A DNA stretch of 64,000 bases, from NCBI GenBank assembly GCA_019925795.1, contig CM034301.1, forward strand, positions 42,743,783 through 42,807,782, read 5' to 3'. The notes under the pieces were generated by a model. It searched no databases and was not told the DNA's origin. It saw only the letters and a list, made by a program, of their open reading frames with translations. This document shows, in pieces, positions 1-10,392 of this stretch (position 1 is the first letter of the stretch; every line of letters begins with the position of its first letter). This DNA is from Dendrobium chrysotoxum (taxonomy: Eukaryota; Streptophyta; Magnoliopsida; Asparagales; Orchidaceae). Position numbers and translations under genes: made by a program.

Positions 1-229
1 CTTAAGCTTGCCTGACTTATTGTAGGAAATGTATGCACCAAGCATGACAAAATGTATTCCTCCAGCCTTGAAGGAGTAGTAAAATGTGGAGTCTGATCCA
101 CTTTCTTTAGTTGGGAATGCAAATCTTGAACTATAAGCTTTAAACGTCTTGCCACCCACCTGTTCTTCTTCCTCGTGGTTTCCTTCTATCACCATTATTG
201 GGATTTTTGACACTGTAGGTTCCATAAAC
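1..229 (-). CDS. PAP15: PAP exon 4, partial (metal-binding block III)
   Basis: The acceptor ttttcag/gtttatg completes the split Arg codon. The exon encodes FMEPTVSKIPIMVIEGNHE, with the Asn ligand in GNHE, then YSSRFAFPTKESG, FYYSFKAGGIHFVMLGAY and ISYNKSGKL, still open at position 1. The rest of the catalytic domain is outside the window. Confidence 0.9.
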
Positions 230-3200
230 CTGAAAATTTTTCCAATGATACATTTAATTAAGAAAAAATTTCGTTGAAGGTCAAAAGCAGAATTAAACAT
301 ATTAAAAGTCCGAAAACATCACAGAAGACACAAGTTTCTTGTTTGAGGGAGAGCTTCGAAGGATTAGGTTGCCTACATGTGAACCTAGAAATTACCCAAG
401 AGCATTGCTCCTCTGCAATGCAAAGGTAATGTTGCATATATCTACCCCATCTATACCACTAATGGTGGTAATATGAATTACTGGGTACACCCTTAAGAAG
501 ACTAATCATGGTTAACACCAATATAATGATATCTAGATTGACATCATTATTATGAAGTCAAACAAATCTAACATACAAATGGGTAAATTGAAAGGAAGCC
601 ACAAAGGTCTTTAATTTTTACTTCTTTTTTTTTCCTTGCAAAGTCAAGAATATTCTATTAATTTTTACATATTACTATATGAGAAAGGGAGATCAATAAC
701 ATAGTGTTTCAATAATCTTTACCTTGCCCAGTAGTCCCACCTAGGTTGGTAGGACTCGTGTATTGGGGTATTTGGAAATGAGCAAGAGTAGCACTTTGAC
801 CCAGTTCCATTTGTTAAATACAAGTTCGCATAAGTAACATCCCCCAACAATAAGATCAGATCAGGTTTGTTACTTTTCATATGATCCACAGTTGAAGTTG
901 TATTATAAGTAAGCCCAAGATCCCCGACAACTGCAATTCTTTTTGGGTACCTCTTAGGACCTGAAACGGGCATTGTTCTGAACTCATGTATGGTACTCAA
1001 TGCTGGTATTGAAGGGTCTCCACACCGATAGAAATAACGGGTTCTTGGTTCAAGTCCTGCAACCCATACAAGATAAATTTGATTATTATTGCAAAAACCA
1101 GCAAAAAAATCTAATTCATGGATGAAAAGGTATGATCGTTTGAAAATGTGCATTTCAAAGTTGCATTTCAAACGCGCAAAGAAAAAATAGATTTGATGAT
1201 GTAATGTCCATCTAGCTAGACTGCGGACAAATATTATGTAAGAAGCACCTAAAAAGGTTCTTTGGGTACTTCATAAAATACTGCAAGCTTTGAATGTTAT
1301 TTTAATAATGAGAAAATAACTAAAATGATTCATTGACTCTTTATGAAAGATCAAAATAATCTCCAACTATATAAAATGCTCCCCAACTATATTAAATGGT
1401 TATTTTGGACTCTCAACTCCTTAAAGAGGAACCAAAATAGTTCCACCATGAAATTATTTTGATTCCTTTTTAAAGGCTTTAAGAACCAAAATGGCCATTT
1501 AATATAGTTGGGGATCATTTATGTCCTTCATAAAGAGTCATGGAACCATTTTGATCATTTTCTCTTTTAATAATATATGAGTAGCATCTAAAAAAAATTC
1601 TTTGGATACATCATATAGTATTGAAAGTTCAAATGTTATTTTAATAAAATATGAGTAGCATGGGAAAGCATATGCTACTCATTAAAGAAATTAGCTTTAA
1701 AAAAAAAAGAGAACAGCACAAGCCCATTAGAGAATCGAGCTTACAATTGCAAGAGAGCAACCCATGGGGTCAAAAGAATTTTCAAGTGTAGAAACTAGAA
1801 ACCAATAGCAAGAAAGCAATACGTATCTCAAGAAATGCTCAAAATTAGCCTGGCATACCACATCTTTTCTTTCTTGAATCTCATGACAAAATCAGTAGAC
1901 TAACTGACTAACAATACCTAATATTTCCATCAACTTTGATTTGGATATTTCTAATTGAGAAACTCCAAAGACAAAGTGTATTTCCCAGCCATTGAGAGAT
2001 CCTTAAATCTTTAGATGCCACATAATTGGTGACTTTATGTTGGGAAATGTAAATCAAAGGAGGTCAAAGTTGGGTGTAATATAGTAGTGGTCTAATCCAT
2101 TTTCAACCAAAAAGCTTAAGTTTATATGTGAGTGCTAATCATTTGGTATTTCTGCACCAACATATTAACTATCAAATGTGAAAGTAAATCAATATTCTCT
2201 ATGCCTTAACAATCTCCCTCTTGCAAGAGAGCTCTCCAAGTCCGGCATCACAAATAGTCAAATGTAAGTCTTTTTATTTCAATATCATATATCATTCAAC
2301 AAGGGTTCACCCGACCATGTGGAGCTATCATAGAAGTCAACCACTTTTGCACTTTGCCTAACCATGGTAGAATGCAAAAAAGACCGACATGAGCCACAAA
2401 TTGCTTGAACCACTCAATTTTAGTTGAGTCATCGACTCTGATATATTGGCTAAAGAGTGTGGATCAAAAGGGAACTAAATCTGAGCCCGATACACTAGTA
2501 GTCAAATTTGATTTTAACCCATAAGATTTAAGATTATTATTAGAGCACAATAACACTTAAATACTGTATTATCTTATTCTTGATGACGTGGCCGTCTGTC
2601 ACTGGTTCTCTCGCAACTAATGACTTCTCCTGTATCTATATATTCCTACCGTCTCCTCATAATGAATAGAGTTTTACCTTTCATCTCAACTGCTTTGTTC
2701 TTTCTTGTTTCTTTCATTCTTCTGCTGGTATGTTTCTTCATGGTATAAGAAGATCAGCAAGTAGATCCTCTCAAAAGATGAGCTCGGTCACTTCGCATCC
2801 TCCCAGGCACGAAGAGCCCGCCGACTCTGACGATCTCTTCATCCCGGCTGCGCTCAAATTCGTAGTCTCCAACCTCAAAACCATCGTTCCAGCTCCGCTT
2901 GCGGCAGAAAACTACCTGGTCTGGCGCGCTCAAATCGAAAAAATCTTTCGGGCTAACCGATTCGACAAGTTTCTTGATCCCTCAATCTCTCCCCCGTCAT
3001 CCCATCTTTCCCAATCTGCAGGCAGCCCCATTCCCAATCCCCTATTCAATCAATGGCTCCTAACGGACCAGAATCTTGCCGCTGCCCTTTGCTCTACCAT
3101 CTCATCCTCCATTCTACCTTATGTGGTTCATCTTGCTTCCACTGCTGCGATCTGGTCTACCTTAGAAACCAGATTTCAGTCCACTAACAGATCTAAGGTT

Positions 3201-6200
3201 ATTCAACTCAAGAACTCTCTTCACACCATCTCTCTCAAGAATCAATCTATCACTCAGTACTTGTCCGACGTAAAGGTTATCGTCGATCAGATTTCAGCAT
3301 CTGGTTCGACTGTTGACACTGAAGATGTGATTCTTTATATCCTCAACGGTCTCCCACCGTCCTATCACTCATTCAAGACTGCTATACGAACCATGCTGCA
3401 TCCCATTTCTCTCGATCAACTCTACTCCCTATTACTCAGTGAAGAAATCAATCTGGCTTCAGAATCTGCTCGATCCACTACGCAGATGGATCCCAATACC
3501 GCTCTGTTCGCGTCCAGAGGGCGAGGCCGCAAGCCTCGCAATCGCTATTCGCAAAACCACAACACACCTAATCGATCCGGCTCTACCTCCATTGTCACCT
3601 GTCAAATATGCTCTAAGAGAGGACACTCGGCATCCACCTGCTGGCACAGACTGGGCGTCAACTACACTCCTCCTTCGCCACATTCACAGAATCGTACTCT
3701 GGTTGCAAGCACAGACCCCAACTACTCCAACTGGTATCTTGACTCAGGAGCTACCTCGCATCTCACAAATTCCTTAGACAATATGTCGTCATCCGCTCCG
3801 TATCAAGGCTCCGACAACATTACCGTCGACGACGGGAGATCGGTTAACATAGCCCACTCGGGTACTGGCTTGTTACCGACTCCCTCACGTAAGCTCTTCT
3901 TACAACAAATATTTTATACTCCCTCTCTACACTACAATCTGCTTTTTATTTCTAAATTAACAAAGGATAATCATATTTCCATAACCTTTGATCCTTCCGG
4001 TTTTGTGATTAAGGACATGAAGAATCATCAGCTGCTTCTTCAAGGGCCCTGTGACAACGGCTTGTATCCCATTCGGCTCCCACCCTCTTCAACCACAACT
4101 TCCGGTCTTGCTGCTACTACTTCTCGGCATGCTCCATGGCATAACAGATTCGGTCATCCTAATGACCGTGTTCTTTCTACTTTAGCTAAATGTAATCCGC
4201 ATCTTAATATACATGTTAGTCATGTTTCTTGTTTTTCTTGTAAAGAGTCTAAAGGTCACAAACTGATCTTTGATAAGTCGGCTAACCGTCACACTTCGGC
4301 TCTCTCTCTTATTCATTCTGACGTTTGGGGACCCTCCCCCGTTTCATCTGTTCAAGGGTTTCGATATTACGTTCTTTTTGTCGACGATTTTTCTCGATTT
4401 ACTTGGATCTTTCCCATGCTCGCTAAAACCGAAGTTTTCAATATTTTTGTGAATTTCAAGCATCAAGTAGAAAAATACACCTCGCGACACATCAGAACTC
4501 TACAGAACTCTACGAACAGATGGTGGCACCGAATATCTCAATCATAACTTCAAACAGTTCCTCACCGAACAAGGCATTACTCATCAAATTTCCTGTCCGT
4601 ACACTCCCGAACAGAATGGCGTGGCAGAACGCAAACACCGACACATTATAGAGACCACCAGGACTCTACTCAAAACAGCCTCCATCCCTTACACCCATTG
4701 GCCGGAAGCTGCGCTCACCTCTGTTTATCTCATAAATCGCATGCCCTCTCCAACCACCAACAACCTCACTCCGTTTGAGCTATGGCACAACACTAAGCCT
4801 GAGTATAAACACTTACGCACTTTCGGATGTGCGTGCTTTCCGCTCTTACCGCCTCATTCACATCACAAACTTCAACCTAAAGCAAAAGCCTATGTCTTTC
4901 TTGGATATTCGGACACTTACAAAGGCTACAAATGCTTAGACACTTCCACCAACAAAATCATCCTATCCAGAAACACCACTTTCGACGAGAACGTTTTTCC
5001 CTTCAGCATGTCCAACTATGAACCACCGAGTCAGTCCCACAATCCTTCCCCTCTCTTTCTAACTCCCACTTCCTTATCCTCTGCCCCTCCACAACCCAAC
5101 TCTTCTGAATCTGTCCACTCCGCACAACCTGTTCTCACTCAACTGCAGCCTACTCAGCCCGAACTCACGCAGCATTCAACCTATGTATCCAGTTCTTCAA
5201 ATCAGCTAATACCCCTCCACCCTATGATCACTAGAGCCAAGACAGGTTCTCTAAAACCCGTGGTTCGCCTAAATCTTCTTCACTCTCAATCCTCGTCCCA
5301 CTCTCTCGAACCCCCCACTACCTACACTGAAGCTGTCAAATTTCCAGAGTGGCGATCAGCCATGGCGACTGAATTCCTGGCCTTACAGCAACAAGGGACG
5401 TGGACTTTGGTCGAGCCTCCTCCCGGTTCATCTATTCTAGGCTGTAAGTGGACTTACAAACTTAAATTTCATGCTGACGGATCGATTGCCAAACACAAAG
5501 CTCGCCTTGTGGCACAAGGAAATCATCAAGAATTTGGTTTGGATTACACCGAAACTTTCAGCCCCGTAGCTAAGTTACCTACTATCAAAATCTTGCTTGC
5601 AGTTGCACTTTATAACAATTGGCAGGTACAACAGCTTGATGTCGCAAACGCCTTTCTTCATGGCAAGCTCTCAAAAACCGTGTACATGGCTCAACCAAAA
5701 GGTTTCGAAGATTCGACTCACCCTAACTTCGTCTGCCATCTCCAAAAGGCAATCTATGTCCTTCGCCAAGCACCTCGACAATGGTACAACACATTCACCA
5801 CATACCTCGTGTCTATTGGATTTATCCACAGCACTGCCGATCCGTCGCTTCTCATTCTTCATCAACAACACACACAAATTTTTCTTCTTCTGTACGTAGA
5901 TGACATTCTCATCTCAGGTAACAACTCTGATGTCATTGCCTCGGTAATTGACAATCTCAGCAAACAATTTTCTATGAAACACTTGGGACCGGTTCATGAC
6001 TTTCTTGGCATTAAAATTGATAAGCACAAAGATATGTACTTTCTCTCCCAACCGAAATATGCTTCCTCCATCCTTCAGCAAGCCGAACTTACTCACTGCA
6101 ACGCTGTAGTTAATCCCACGTGTACTAAGCTTCCGTCGACATTTGCACCGGAAAAACAACTATCCGAACCTCACTGCTATCGTCGCCTTACGGGTTCCCT

Positions 6201-9087
6201 GCAATATTTAACGCTAACTTGACCTGACATAGCCTACAGCATCAACCAACTATCTCAACACATGCACAATCCTCTTCCACAACATATTTACATGCTCAAA
6301 CGGCTTCTCCGCTACATCAAAGGTACGCTAGACTATGGCATACCTATTACCAAAACTAATCTCGTTCTTAAATCCTTTTCAGATGCTGACTGGGCTGGAG
6401 ATCTGGTATCTCGCAAATCCACCTCCGGTTACTGTTCTTTTTTGTGAGACACCCTGATCTCCTGGACTGTCAAGAAGCAACAAACCGTGGCCCGTTCCTC
6501 CACTGAATCCGAATATCGTGCGCTTGCAGCTCTCACAGCCGACATAATCTGGCTTCGTCGTCTTCTAGCAGACTTCAATATCTCTCAAGACAGCCCTACG
6601 AACATGTTCTGTGACAACACCTCTGTCATCGCTCTTGCAAACAATCCCGTCTTTTACGCCCGCACAAAACACATAGAGATAGACCAGAAATTCATTCGGG
6701 ATCACCTCCAACAAAATCATATTCGTCTCATGCCAATCAGCACCGTTGATCAAATAGTTGATATATTTACCAAAGCTCTCTCCACACCTCGCTTTACTAC
6801 ACTTCGTCTTCAACTGACGGTCTCACAAGACCCATCAGCTTGCAGGGGGTATTAGAGCACAATAACACTTAAATACTGTATTATCTTATTCTTGATGATG
6901 TGGCCGTCTGGCACTGGTTCTCTCGCAACTAATGACTTCTCCTGTATCTATATATTCCTACCGTCTCCTCATAATGAATAGAGTTTTACCTTTCATCTCA
7001 ACTGCTTTGTTCTTTCTTGTTTCTTTCATTCTTCTGCTGGTATGTTTCTTCAATTATGAGTGCCAAATATTTGATATTTTTACACCAATACATTTTTAAA
7101 CCATCCAATTTGGGACTAACCTCAATACTCTCTCAAGAATCCTAGAGGGCCTTCGATATGCAAAGCAATATATCTTCAAAGGTAAAGATCAATAATACGA
7201 ACTAAAGACAAGTTAAATGCAATATCCTTCAAATACTTTTGCAGCTTACTGTACTCATGTTTAGAAGTTCAGAATTAAAAACCCCAGTGTTCAAGTCCAA
7301 GTGAACGATGTGACCATAGAAATTTTCTCATAGAGAGGACACTTTTCCTCAAGCTAGCATTTTCTTGTAGAACTTTATTATGAGCTTGCATATGAAAATT
7401 TACTACAATAGGAGTGAACAATTAGTTATTGCTAGCACTCAATCACAACTGATAAGAAATAACTGAAACGCAGCTAACAATATGATAATGTGTGCAAGTA
7501 TAAAACTCCAAAAGCTACTTTAAAATTCAGTTAATCAGAGAAACATGCAAGCCTTGGTGAAAAGAAGCAGTTAGTCAGTTAAGTCAGACGCTAGTGTATG
7601 GAACATCATATAACTTAATGGTATAACGAAACTGTTGCCTTCCTGCATAAGCAACATTAACACATAATAAATAGAATATCAGAAGAAATTGTTGCTTACT
7701 TGCCTTCCGACATGAGCAACATTAACACAGAATAAATAGAATAACAAAGAAATCTAAAGAATAGAACAAAACCGTGAAACTACTCTGCATAGAGGGAACT
7801 ATCAAATAACATTTGAAAGCCTAGCAAGAAAAATATGCAATGTCTATCTACCTGTAAGGCGAACATGGTGGATTATTCCAGATGTGTAATTCTGCATGCC
7901 TTTGAATGGATAAATCTGACTATAAACAAGTGAATGGCCAGTAGCTTTCAAAGCTAAGTGATGGCGCAATTTTCCATAACGAACGATACTAGCAACCTTT
8001 GCAGGATCCAAAGGTTGAATGTCATTACCCATTTGGAAATCACCTGCAGATCAGCAAAAAAAAAAAACTGTCAAAATCACATTATCATCAAATTTTTCGA
8101 GTTGATTGTCTGAGAAATCAGTAGTAAATTTAAAGCAGCAAACCAAAAACCTCTAACTTCAAAGGATGGGGTAAACACACAATCCTTTAAGAATCACACC
8201 AATAAGATTCATAACTGAGAAAATTTTACAATTAATAAAAAACTGTATCACTCTGAAAAAGACAGCACAATACCATCCTTACCAACCACCCTGAAGTTTA
8301 ACATTCCGTTCCAATTAAATTAAAAGCTCGTTCCTTATCAGAATATCTAACAAAAAAACTGTCCCCAAACAAATTCCATTAGTTCAATAAGCATAACCAA
8401 AGTTGTCTCCCCCAATTAAATAGATCAAATGTATGTACACAGCATGCCAATTGCAAGAAACAGAGCAGACACCTTCACTTTCTCACCAAATACAGCAAAA
8501 TAAGAAAACCGCAACGCACTAGAATCTCGTAACTAATCCATTCAGCTAAGAAAACATAAGATAATCAAGCGTGGAAGATCTTAAAGCTGTTTAAAATCAA
8601 CATACTGGGGAAAAAATAGAATCCTCATTTTAACAACAATCATAACCGCACAACCATACATAAAAACCAATAAAAATATCTTTAATTATAAATATAAAAT
8701 AATGAAACACAACCCGCTTCTACAAACTTTTCAAAAGTACATTTCGACAAATGGAGTTATAATTTAAAAAAAAAAAGTCACCGAGATCAAACAGAGAAAC
8801 CTCATACCTGTGACCCAAGATATCCAGACGGAATCGGCGGTAGCGGAGAGGGACACAGATATCTGCTCCGGCTCGAAACCCCTCACCCGCCTCACCACCC
8901 GCGGATCGGTTTCAGGTAAGTCAACGGCCTCACCTCGAAAAGCCTCGTCGCCAAGCCTCACAGTCACTGGCGCGAAGGGCCCGTCAAGCGTCGACGGGAC
9001 AGCGGAACATGCGGCCGCGCCGCCGCATCCTTCACTGACGGCAACTGCCGCCAGTAGCAGCGTGACGGCCACAGCCCAGTTTGCCAT
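1..9087 (-). CDS. PAP15: Purple acid phosphatase / phytase (PAP15-like), 5' part; four exons, 3' end off the window
   Basis: Secreted binuclear metallophosphatase that releases phosphate from phytate and other phosphomonoesters. Coding exons on the minus strand are 9087-8808, 8043-7852, 1056-723 and 229-1, all with GT/AG borders and continuous phase (345 codons so far; the family has about 530). The start MANWAVAV gives a hydrophobic signal peptide followed by a Cys-rich stretch. Three of the five metallophosphatase blocks are visible: GDLG and GDVTY in exon 3 and GNHE in exon 4. The remaining VxxH and GHxH blocks must lie beyond position 1. The segments YTSGIIHHVRLTG, YRCGDPS and YQPRWDYWAR are typical of the PAP15/PAP23 branch of plant high-molecular-weight PAPs. 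No stop or frameshift is seen, so the gene looks functional despite the retrotransposon in intron 2. Family assignment is firm; the exact orthologue is less so. Confidence 0.9.
723..1056 (-). CDS. PAP15: PAP exon 3 (metal-binding blocks I and II)
   Basis: 334 bp. The acceptor ttgcag/gacttg completes Gly. The exon carries YFYRCGDPS, FRTMPVSGP, the metal-ligand motif GDLGLTYNT, the second motif GDVTYANLY and NGTGSKCYSCSFPNTPIHE. It ends at gcaag/gtaaag within the Arg codon of DYWAR. The metal ligand residues (Asp in GDLG; Asp and Tyr in GDVTY) are intact. Confidence 0.92.
1225..1680. repeat. Imperfect tandem repeat of about 85 bp in PAP intron 2, split by a MITE
   Basis: Two related units (about 1230-1309 and 1575-1665) share a CTAAAAA-TTCTTTGG segment, a TCATA-ATA-TG segment and end in AATGTTATTTTAATAA. 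The MITE 1310-1564 sits exactly at the end of the first unit. A third partial GAGTAGCAT follows at about 1650. Confidence 0.6.
1310..1564. mobile_element. Mutator-type MITE in PAP intron 2
   Basis: A 255-bp non-coding element with long terminal inverted repeats. The left end GAGAAAAT runs on to GACTCTTTATGAA; the right end read in reverse is GAGAAAAT and also reaches GACTCTTTATGAA, with few mismatches over about 38 bp. The flanks are identical 10-mers TTTTAATAAT (1300-1309 and 1565-1574). A GAG start and a 9-10 bp target duplication are typical of Mutator-like MITEs. It has no coding capacity. Confidence 0.75.
1575..2532. other. PAP intron 2, segment without gene
   Basis: AT-rich intron sequence. 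A segment at about 2112-2165 (TGAGTGCTAATCATTTGG, then a CTGCACCAACAT stretch) recurs in diverged form just beyond the copia insertion at 7056-7105 (TGAGTGCCAAATATTTGA). This suggests an older repeat of unknown type into which the copia element later inserted. No ORF or splice-bounded exon is supported. Confidence 0.5.
2538..2740 (+). repeat. 5' LTR of the copia element
   Basis: 203 bp, running from TATTAGAGCACA to TTTCTTCA. Compared with the 3' LTR it has GATGACG for GATGATG and GTCTGTC for GTCTGGC. It begins TA rather than the usual TG. Confidence 0.92.
2741..2752 (+). promoter_or_regulatory. Degenerate primer binding site
   Basis: TGGTATAAGAAG immediately follows the 5' LTR. It matches the initiator-Met tRNA PBS of plant copia elements (TGGTATCAGAGC) at the first six positions only. 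Confidence 0.6.
4493..4512 (+). repeat. 10-bp tandem duplication causing the integrase frameshift
   Basis: CAGAACTCTA occurs twice back to back. The integrase frame before it and the frame after it are offset by exactly one base, which fits a single 10-bp duplication as the whole cause. Confidence 0.85.
6841..6849 (+). promoter_or_regulatory. Polypurine tract before the 3' LTR
   Basis: TGCAGGGGG directly precedes the LTR start, in the position where plus-strand DNA synthesis is primed in LTR elements. Confidence 0.7.
6850..7052 (+). repeat. 3' LTR of the copia element
   Basis: 203 bp, identical to the 5' LTR except for two substitutions. Followed directly by the target duplication ATTAT. 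Confidence 0.92.
7058..7851 (-). other. PAP intron 2, 5'-proximal part
   Basis: AT-rich intron between the copia insertion and the exon 2 donor. A short local duplication is visible (ACATAATAAATAGAATA near 7660 and ACAGAATAAATAGAATA near 7727). No coding signal seen. Confidence 0.6.
7852..8043 (-). CDS. PAP15: PAP exon 2
   Basis: 192 bp. The acceptor ctgcag/gtgattt completes a split Gly codon. The exon encodes GDFQMGNDIQPLDP, then the YGKLRHHLALKATGHSLVYS block and YTSGIIHHVRLTG. The donor is acag/gtagat. Conservation continues across both junctions. Confidence 0.9.
8044..8807 (-). other. PAP intron 1
   Basis: A 764-bp AT-rich intron with a gtatga donor and a ctgcag acceptor on the minus strand. 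Nothing else recognised in it. Confidence 0.75.
8808..9087 (-). CDS. PAP15: PAP exon 1 (signal peptide and start of N-terminal domain)
   Basis: 280 bp, GC-rich unlike its surroundings. It begins at the ATG of MANWAVAV; no in-frame ATG lies upstream. It ends at CAG/gtatga after the WISWVTG block, leaving phase 1. The conserved words AVDLPETDPRVVRRVRGFEP and EQISVSL mark the fibronectin-like N-terminal domain of plant PAPs. Confidence 0.88.
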
Positions 9088-9300
9088 GCGAATGCTTCCT
9101 TCAATGTTTCTCCGGAGCTCTTCTTGTTCTCCTCGTTGGAAGGACTCGGGTGAAGAGAGAGGGTATGGAAAACTTTTGTGGAAGACTGGAAGGATATGCT
9201 GCAGGGGACTAAAAAGAGAACATACGTGGAAGGAACGCTTGCTCACCCGCGACTTCCAGCTGCAACGGTTGATGGTGCGACTGATGTGACACGGGCGCTC
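9088..9300 (-). promoter_or_regulatory. 5' leader / proximal promoter of the PAP gene
   Basis: GC-richer than the DNA upstream of it, with CT-rich stretches typical of plant leaders. There is no in-frame ATG. One four-codon upstream ORF (ATG about 9223, minus strand) is possible. No clear TATA box could be assigned, so the transcription start is unknown. Confidence 0.4.
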
Positions 9301-9802
9301 AAACAAAAATAATGTTATTTTAATAAATCCCTTCTTCAGTTTGAATTTTTTTTTGGGAAAATCTTTAGTATGAATTATTTACAACTCTTTAAAAAGTAGG
9401 ATTTATTTATTTTGGCAAAATAAAAAGTAGGATTTAATTTTAGTAGGTTTTAAATAATTTTTTTAAATTCAGAATTTAATAAATTTTGAGTATCTTAAAT
9501 TTTAAAAATTATTTGATAAAGTAATTATTAAATCTTGTTAAATCCTATCAAAATTATTTTGCAACCTAATTCAAAATTTAAATTGTTGGTCCATTTAAAA
9601 ATTAAAATTAATATGTTAAGAATTTAATTATATGACAAGTATAAATTGCTTATTAATTCAAGTTTAAATTACATTTAATAAGTTATAATAAAAAATAATT
9701 TAATTAAAATTAACTTAATTATTAAATAATTTAATTACTAATGATAGTATTATTTATTAAATTTTTTATTTAGAAATTAATTTAATAAATATTTGATATT
9801 TA

Positions 9803-9907
9803 TGTAGCTCATCTTGATCTATTGGTTGGAGCTTTGGCTATCAATCAAGAGGTCTTGGGTTCGAGTGTTCTATATGTGATGCATATGTGAGGCCTTTATT
9901 GGCTTAA
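9803..9907 (+). mobile_element. tRNA-like segment, probable SINE relic
   Basis: A TAGCTCA start and GGTTGGAGC resemble a split A box, and GGGTTCGAGTG resembles a B box about 30 bp later. The two lie at tRNA-like spacing but do not fold into a full tRNA, so this looks like the head of a SINE or a decayed tRNA copy. Confidence 0.35.
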
Positions 9908-10349
9908 ATATTCTAAAAAAAGTATTTGATTTTTAATTATATTAGTAATTATCTAATTAATTAGTTAGTTAATTTTTAAATAACAAATTATTTAATTAAT
10001 ACTCCTATTAACAATTTAATTAATTTTAAATATTATTTAATTATTAATTATTAATTATATTGTTAATTATCTTATTAATTATTTAAATATTTTACTATTA
10101 TTTAATTATTATTTATAATGCTATATAATAATTATATCTATTTCAATTTATATTAATTAAACTATTTATTTTAATTTTTAATTACTACTTATTTTAAATA
10201 ATCTAGAGTTTGCTTTTCATTTTCTCCATTTCTTCTTTATTTTTGCTTTTCCTCATCGTCATTTCTTAGTGCCTACTTCGGCCTCGTGTGCTTTGCCTGA
10301 AGTAATGTGTTGAACGAATCACTAGAGAAGCTTCTTCACCTCCTTCAAG

Positions 10350-10392
10350 ATGTTAGTTCGAAAGTCACAAAGGGAGCTCGCTCGCTGCAAAG
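10350..10392 (+). other. Possible orphan first exon (weak)
   Basis: A CT-rich stretch (10200-10260) precedes an ATG at 10350 that opens MLVRKSQRELARCK and meets a good donor AAAG/gtaacc at 10392. No downstream exon was recognised, so this may be a gene fragment or chance. Confidence 0.2.

Larger units (their letters stand above)
2778..6855 (+). pseudogene. Copia gag-pol polyprotein, broken by one frameshift and two stops
   Basis: Begins at the ATG of MSSVTSHPP (the frame is open back into the LTR). Order of domains: gag with a CCHC knuckle CQICSKRGHSASTC (about 3600); protease WYLDSGATSHLTNS (about 3732); integrase HNRFGHPNDR, the CFSCK pair and DVWGPSPVSS (4130-4350), continuing CPYTPEQNGVAERKH (about 4590); reverse transcriptase KARLVAQGNHQEF and LYVDDILISG (about 5890); RNase H ARSSTESEYRALAA and ARTKHIEIDQKF. 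Breaks: a +1 frameshift from a 10-bp tandem duplication at 4493-4512, and in-frame TGA codons at 6220-6222 (expected Arg) and 6445-6447 (expected Gly). The final TAG lies six bases into the 3' LTR. Confidence 0.92.
2538..7052 (+). mobile_element. Ty1/copia LTR retrotransposon (Ale/Retrofit-like), full length, in PAP intron 2
   Basis: A 4515-bp element with two 203-bp LTRs, a single gag-pol frame in the order gag, protease, integrase, reverse transcriptase, RNase H (copia order), a PBS-like site after the 5' LTR and a purine tract before the 3' LTR. The 5-bp duplication ATTAT flanks it on both sides (2533-2537 and 7053-7057). It is antisense to the host gene. The LTRs differ at only two positions, so the insertion is young, but the polyprotein is inactivated by one frameshift and two stops. 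Short LTRs and a length of 4.5 kb are typical of the Ale/Retrofit lineage. Confidence 0.93.

Noticed and set aside
8810..9289. 159-codon plus-strand open frame across PAP exon 1
   Set aside because: It is the antisense shadow of the GC-rich PAP first exon; the minus-strand frame has the signal peptide and conserved PAP words.
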